A stretch of 64,000 nucleotides of DNA from Peribacillus sp044761665 (GTDB lineage: Bacteria > Bacillota > Bacilli > Bacillales > DSM-1321), in assembly GCF_044761665.1 (NCBI RefSeq), contig NZ_JBIWCW010000007.1, positions 1-64,000 of the forward strand, given 5' to 3'. Under the pieces are notes generated by a model that was given only the letters and a program-made list of their open reading frames with translations, ran no database searches and had not been told where the DNA came from. Each line of letters begins with the position of its first letter. The first letter of the stretch is position 1. Positions 60,957 through 64,000 of the stretch are shown piece by piece. A program made the position numbers and the translations under genes.

Positions 60957-61484
60957 GTGATCACATCAATTTCGGGGGATAAGATACTTAAAAAAATCAA
61001 GAAACAAGATATGAATGCAGTGATAGATTGGTTTACTGCTAGACAATCAAAGTATTACAAACTAGGGTGGTCATATCTGAAGAACCATCAAGATGTAGAG
61101 GATGTTTTTCACAATACAATCATGAAAGTGCATGATAAAATCGGTCAGTTGAAGGAAGAGCAGTACTTCGAATCATGGGTGACATCGATTTTCATCAATG
61201 AGTGCCGGGCCATTTATCGAAAACGGAGATCGAGTTCGTTGGATGTTCAACAAGACTCGGTGAACAATCCGACATTTCAATCGGACTTAGAAATGTTGGA
61301 AGACCTGGATCGATTGGATGAAAAGTATAGGGAATTGATTATGTTACGGTACCTGCAAGGGTATTCACAAAAGGAAATCGCAACGATTTTCAAACTGCCG
61401 GTCGGGACCGTTAAATCGAGATTATATAGAGGACTTTTGATGCTGAGAAAAATAATAGAAGGGGGTGAGGCAGATGACGTGTGA
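60957..61484 (+). CDS. ECF sigma factor
   Basis: A 175-residue sigma-70 family factor: region 2 (VIDWFTARQSKYYKLGWSYL, DVEDVFHNTIMKVHD) and region 4 (DRLDEKYRELIMLRYLQGYS, then KEIATIFKLPVGTVKSRLYR). GTG start at 60957, AAGGAG 11 nt upstream. Overlaps the anti-sigma gene by 11 nt. GGAACTTTTT at 60891-60900 and GCTCTAA at 60913-60919 resemble an autoregulatory ECF promoter. Confidence 0.9.
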   Translation: MITSISGDKILKKIKKQDMNAVIDWFTARQSKYYKLGWSYLKNHQDVEDVFHNTIMKVHDKIGQLKEEQYFESWVTSIFINECRAIYRKRRSSSLDVQQDSVNNPTFQSDLEMLEDLDRLDEKYRELIMLRYLQGYSQKEIATIFKLPVGTVKSRLYRGLLMLRKIIEGGEADDV

Positions 61485-63054
61485 AGCAATTCAAGCGGAT
61501 ATCCTGGATTATCTGGATGGAAATCTGGATGAGGCGAGAACAAAAGAGCTGGAGAAACACATACAAAGTTGTGTGGGTTGCCAAAAAGAACTGAAAGAGT
61601 TTCAGGAGGTGATTGCCGGTCTTGAGTCAGGAAGCGGAAGGATGGAAGTGCCGGATGGCTTCATGAATAAGGTCCGGGTGAAGGTTATAAACACTCAAAA
61701 AGGCAGACGTTCATTTTATAAACATCGGGTACTGATGGGATTGGCCGCTGCCCTATTCTTAACGATTTTCATGGGAACTGCCGTAGCGACGAACGGTTTT
61801 GAAAGCGTGATGGATTGGTGGAAGGATTCAACCAATGAACAAAACAAGCAGGTGGAAAGCTATATCCAAAAAGGGCTGGGGGAGAAATTGAACCTGGTGG
61901 CACAGAGTAATGGAGTGAAAGTGACGATCACAAGCGTGGTGGCCGATGACATCCAGACGTTGATTTACTATGAAGTGGAGGATGTGAAGAAGAAAAATAA
62001 ATATAGTATCAATTATACAGAAGGGGTGAAAATCTTAAATCAAGATAGAGATTGGGACCATGAAGAAGATTCAATGTTTTCACCCATCAATAGTAGCTCG
62101 GCCCTCTATTCGGATAATGATTATGTTTATAAAGGCAAGCTTGGTGCGTTACCGATGTCCGCTGATGAGGGGACGATTCAACTCAAGCTTACTAAGCTAG
62201 AGAAGATGATCAATCAAACTTCAGATGGAGAAGCCTCTGAAAGGATACCAGGTGGGAGCGATGAGTATATAGAAGGAAAATGGCAGTTTGACATTCCTGT
62301 AAAGAAACATCCAGCCCTTGTATATGCGATTAAAAAGGAAACGAAGATCGAAGGCAATCCTGTTATTTTTGATAAAGTAACGATTGCCCCGACGACCACG
62401 ATCTTATCGTACCGGTATCGAAATGATACTGAAGAGAAAAACATGGAATACCTGCAAATGGACAGTATCGAAAGTGACGGAAAGTTTGTTTATCCAGTAA
62501 TGGGTGGAGGTGGAGGTGGAGGAAGCGAAGATGGCTGGGTATCGACCGAGGCTACGTTCGAATCCCTCTATTTCAATACTCCTAAGGAAATCTCTGTTCA
62601 TATCGGTTCTGCCTCGTTTTTTGTAGAGGAATCCGCTCGATTTGCAATAGACGCTTCCAAAGACCTCCCGCAAACGTTTGAGTATTTAGGGAATGACATA
62701 TCGATTAATCAAATAAAGGTCGGTAAGCCAACCAAAGTCGTGATGACCGAAGAGTTTCAACCAAAACGAAAATATGAAATGCTTCATTTTTATTTTTATG
62801 ACAAAAATGGACAAGGAGCATCAGGTAATAGTGTGGATGGATATTACAGAGATAAAGAGGGACATACGTATAAAGCGAGCAAGAACTTACACCGCTTAAA
62901 CGAATTGGAGCAACCGAGATTCTTCCCGACTCATCATCAAATCGAGCTATCCACGGATGACGAGAAGGAACCTTTTGTCCCTATAGGTATTGAGATTGAA
63001 GGCTACTCCAGCACTGCTTTTTACGATCAGGTGATTGAGATTCCGTTGAATTAA
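61474..63054 (+). CDS. Zinc-finger anti-sigma factor with DUF4179-type domain
   Basis: A 526-residue membrane protein: N-terminal ZAS motif HIQSCVGC (His, Cys, Cys), one membrane helix (LMGLAAALFLTIFMGTAVA), then a large outer domain with MDWWKDSTNEQNKQVESY and a glycine run (GGGGGGGS). Such proteins hold the ECF factor until an envelope signal arrives. ATG 61474 is chosen (GGGGGTGAGG upstream), overlapping the sigma gene; GTG 61465 is an alternative. Confidence 0.87.
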   Translation: MTCEAIQADILDYLDGNLDEARTKELEKHIQSCVGCQKELKEFQEVIAGLESGSGRMEVPDGFMNKVRVKVINTQKGRRSFYKHRVLMGLAAALFLTIFMGTAVATNGFESVMDWWKDSTNEQNKQVESYIQKGLGEKLNLVAQSNGVKVTITSVVADDIQTLIYYEVEDVKKKNKYSINYTEGVKILNQDRDWDHEEDSMFSPINSSSALYSDNDYVYKGKLGALPMSADEGTIQLKLTKLEKMINQTSDGEASERIPGGSDEYIEGKWQFDIPVKKHPALVYAIKKETKIEGNPVIFDKVTIAPTTTILSYRYRNDTEEKNMEYLQMDSIESDGKFVYPVMGGGGGGGSEDGWVSTEATFESLYFNTPKEISVHIGSASFFVEESARFAIDASKDLPQTFEYLGNDISINQIKVGKPTKVVMTEEFQPKRKYEMLHFYFYDKNGQGASGNSVDGYYRDKEGHTYKASKNLHRLNELEQPRFFPTHHQIELSTDDEKEPFVPIGIEIEGYSSTAFYDQVIEIPLN

Positions 63055-63062
63055 GCCACTAG

Positions 63063-63098
63063 AAAAGTCTGATGCGTTGTCAAACCGTATCAGACTTT
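63063..63098 (+). terminator. Terminator
   Basis: AAAGTCTGATGCG pairs with CGTATCAGACTTT. Confidence 0.75.
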
Positions 63099-63381
63099 AA
63101 TGCATCTGCCTTCTTACATTTCCTGTTTTTATTATGTTAAATTTGATGCAACCTTTTCAACCGTTAGGAAATCGAATGACCAAACGGAGTTGGGCAATTA
63201 AATTCTCACTCCTGCATCGACTAGTGGATTATAATATTGTAAAGATGTCCCTAATCCTTCTTCTTTTAAAGCTGTCCACACAACGAGTTGATGCATACCT
63301 GTGGTTTGTTGTGACCAAGCTGGAATTTAGAGTAAGAAAAGGCGCTCTGGATATTGAAAAATAAATTTTAGGAGAATACAT
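63099..63381. other. Intergenic region
   Basis: An open frame at 63134-63364 (+) has no ribosome site and no recognisable features, so it is not listed. The region should carry the promoter of the metallophosphoesterase gene; no clear sigma-A match was found. Confidence 0.4.
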
Positions 63382-64000
63382 ATGTTCATCCTCATTCTGA
63401 TCATCGCGTCGCTGCTTTACGGCAGTCTCGTCTATTATATCGGCTTGCGGGGGTTCCGTTGGCTCCGTCCGGAATCTTCAAGCTGGCGTTTCAAGATTCT
63501 TTATAGTCTCGTCCTCGTGTTGGCGGCCAGTTCGCTTATCGTCGGTCGGATGTCCGGACTCACCTTTATAAATATCATTGGTGCGTATTGGATGGCATGC
63601 TTTTATTTACTGTTATTGCTAGTTCCACTTGCACATATGAGCGTGATCCTCTTGCGTCTTACTCGGCTGCCAAGACAAAGAACTCAGAAATGGGCGGGTG
63701 TCGTGACGATGGGGCTGTTGGTGTTTTTTCTGGTATATGGAACGTATAACGCATACAGTCCTGTTGTTCGCAACTATGATATCAAGGTGGAAAAAGGCTC
63801 TTCGACTCTTGATGGTCTTCATGTTGCGATGGCGGCGGATACACACTTTGGCCTGCTGTCAGGTAAGAATCATGCGGAGCGTTTGGTTAAGGAAATGAAC
63901 GCCCTCCATCCAGATGTCATCCTGTTGCCAGGCGATCTCTTTGATGATGATATTCAGCCATTCCTTGATCAAAAAATCGATCAGACATTATCCAAGCTCC
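63382..64000 (+). CDS. Metallophosphoesterase (partial, runs off the window)
   Basis: The first 206 codons of a membrane-anchored calcineurin-like phosphoesterase: three or four N-terminal helices (LILIIASLLYGSLVYYI, LVLVLAASSLIVG, YLLLLLVPLAHMSV), then the metal-site opening VAMAADTHFGLLSG and DVILLPGDLFDDD. It resembles YkuE/YpbG-like enzymes. AGGAG lies 7 nt before ATG 63382. The catalytic HGHH-type end is beyond the window. Confidence 0.82.
   Translation, partial: MFILILIIASLLYGSLVYYIGLRGFRWLRPESSSWRFKILYSLVLVLAASSLIVGRMSGLTFINIIGAYWMACFYLLLLLVPLAHMSVILLRLTRLPRQRTQKWAGVVTMGLLVFFLVYGTYNAYSPVVRNYDIKVEKGSSTLDGLHVAMAADTHFGLLSGKNHAERLVKEMNALHPDVILLPGDLFDDDIQPFLDQKIDQTLSKL

Noticed and set aside
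63134..63364. 76-codon frame before the phosphoesterase gene
   Set aside because: No ribosome site or recognised features; overlaps the expected promoter region.

Overview
The window looks like a chromosomal segment of a low-GC, spore-forming Bacillaceae member, most likely Peribacillus or a close Bacillus relative. This is inferred from remembered similarity of many products to B. subtilis proteins (YojN/YojO, PdaC, AdhA/AdhR, YeeI, YhfK, YhfT/YhfS, YvgK, a Spo0E-like protein), consensus sigma-A promoters, strong AGGAGG ribosome binding sites and frequent TTG/GTG starts. No rRNA, tRNA or CRISPR array was seen.

Layout. 1-4500: 3' end of a group II intron abutting a dispersed repeat, then small defence and metabolic genes (S51 peptidase, blasticidin-S deaminase, FusB-type protein, CD3324-type regulator, YhfK). 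4600-13240: brnQ with a structured leader, the MerR-controlled adhA/adhR pair, the yojN-yojO MoxR/VWA pair, a Gly-rich coat-like protein, a hydrolase and an acetyltransferase. 13300-20700: an OatA-like acyltransferase, an SDR, two tandem repeat copies, YeeI and an MBL-fold protein. 20860-22560: a small accessory island with a secreted two-cysteine peptide, a two-helix membrane protein (possible immunity partner) and a decayed integrase. 22600-30000: PdaC, then a stretch rich in broken genes, WYL and LysR regulators and a GC-rich VOC protein. 30300-42150: an accessory zone of single-gene enzymes (hydrolase, Spo0E-like, transglutaminase, HAD, Clp_N-GNAT fusion, NTase, DinB, methyltransferase) and a TetR-SDR-YhfK-like-DoxX cluster whose TetR gene is frameshifted. 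42170-48000: a BirA-box operon (bioY, acyl-CoA ligase, thiolase, two hotdog proteins) followed by a second BirA box and bioB. 48000-64000: YvgK/ModA without ModB, small membrane proteins, MBL protein, GrpB, ArsR/luciferase-like pair, HAD phosphatase, DJ-1/MerR pair, SDR, ECF sigma/anti-sigma pair and a truncated metallophosphoesterase.

How the genes work together. Two loci (adhA/adhR; DJ-1 protein/MerR) have the same divergent design with a 19-bp-spaced MerR promoter and probably answer electrophile/aldehyde stress. The biotin locus joins uptake, acyl activation, thiolase chemistry and dehydration with biotin synthase under two BirA operators. An ArsR repressor and a flavin monooxygenase share a matched operator. 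A roughly 300-bp repeat occurs five times, each beside a terminator hairpin; in four copies the hairpin is duplicated at the other end.
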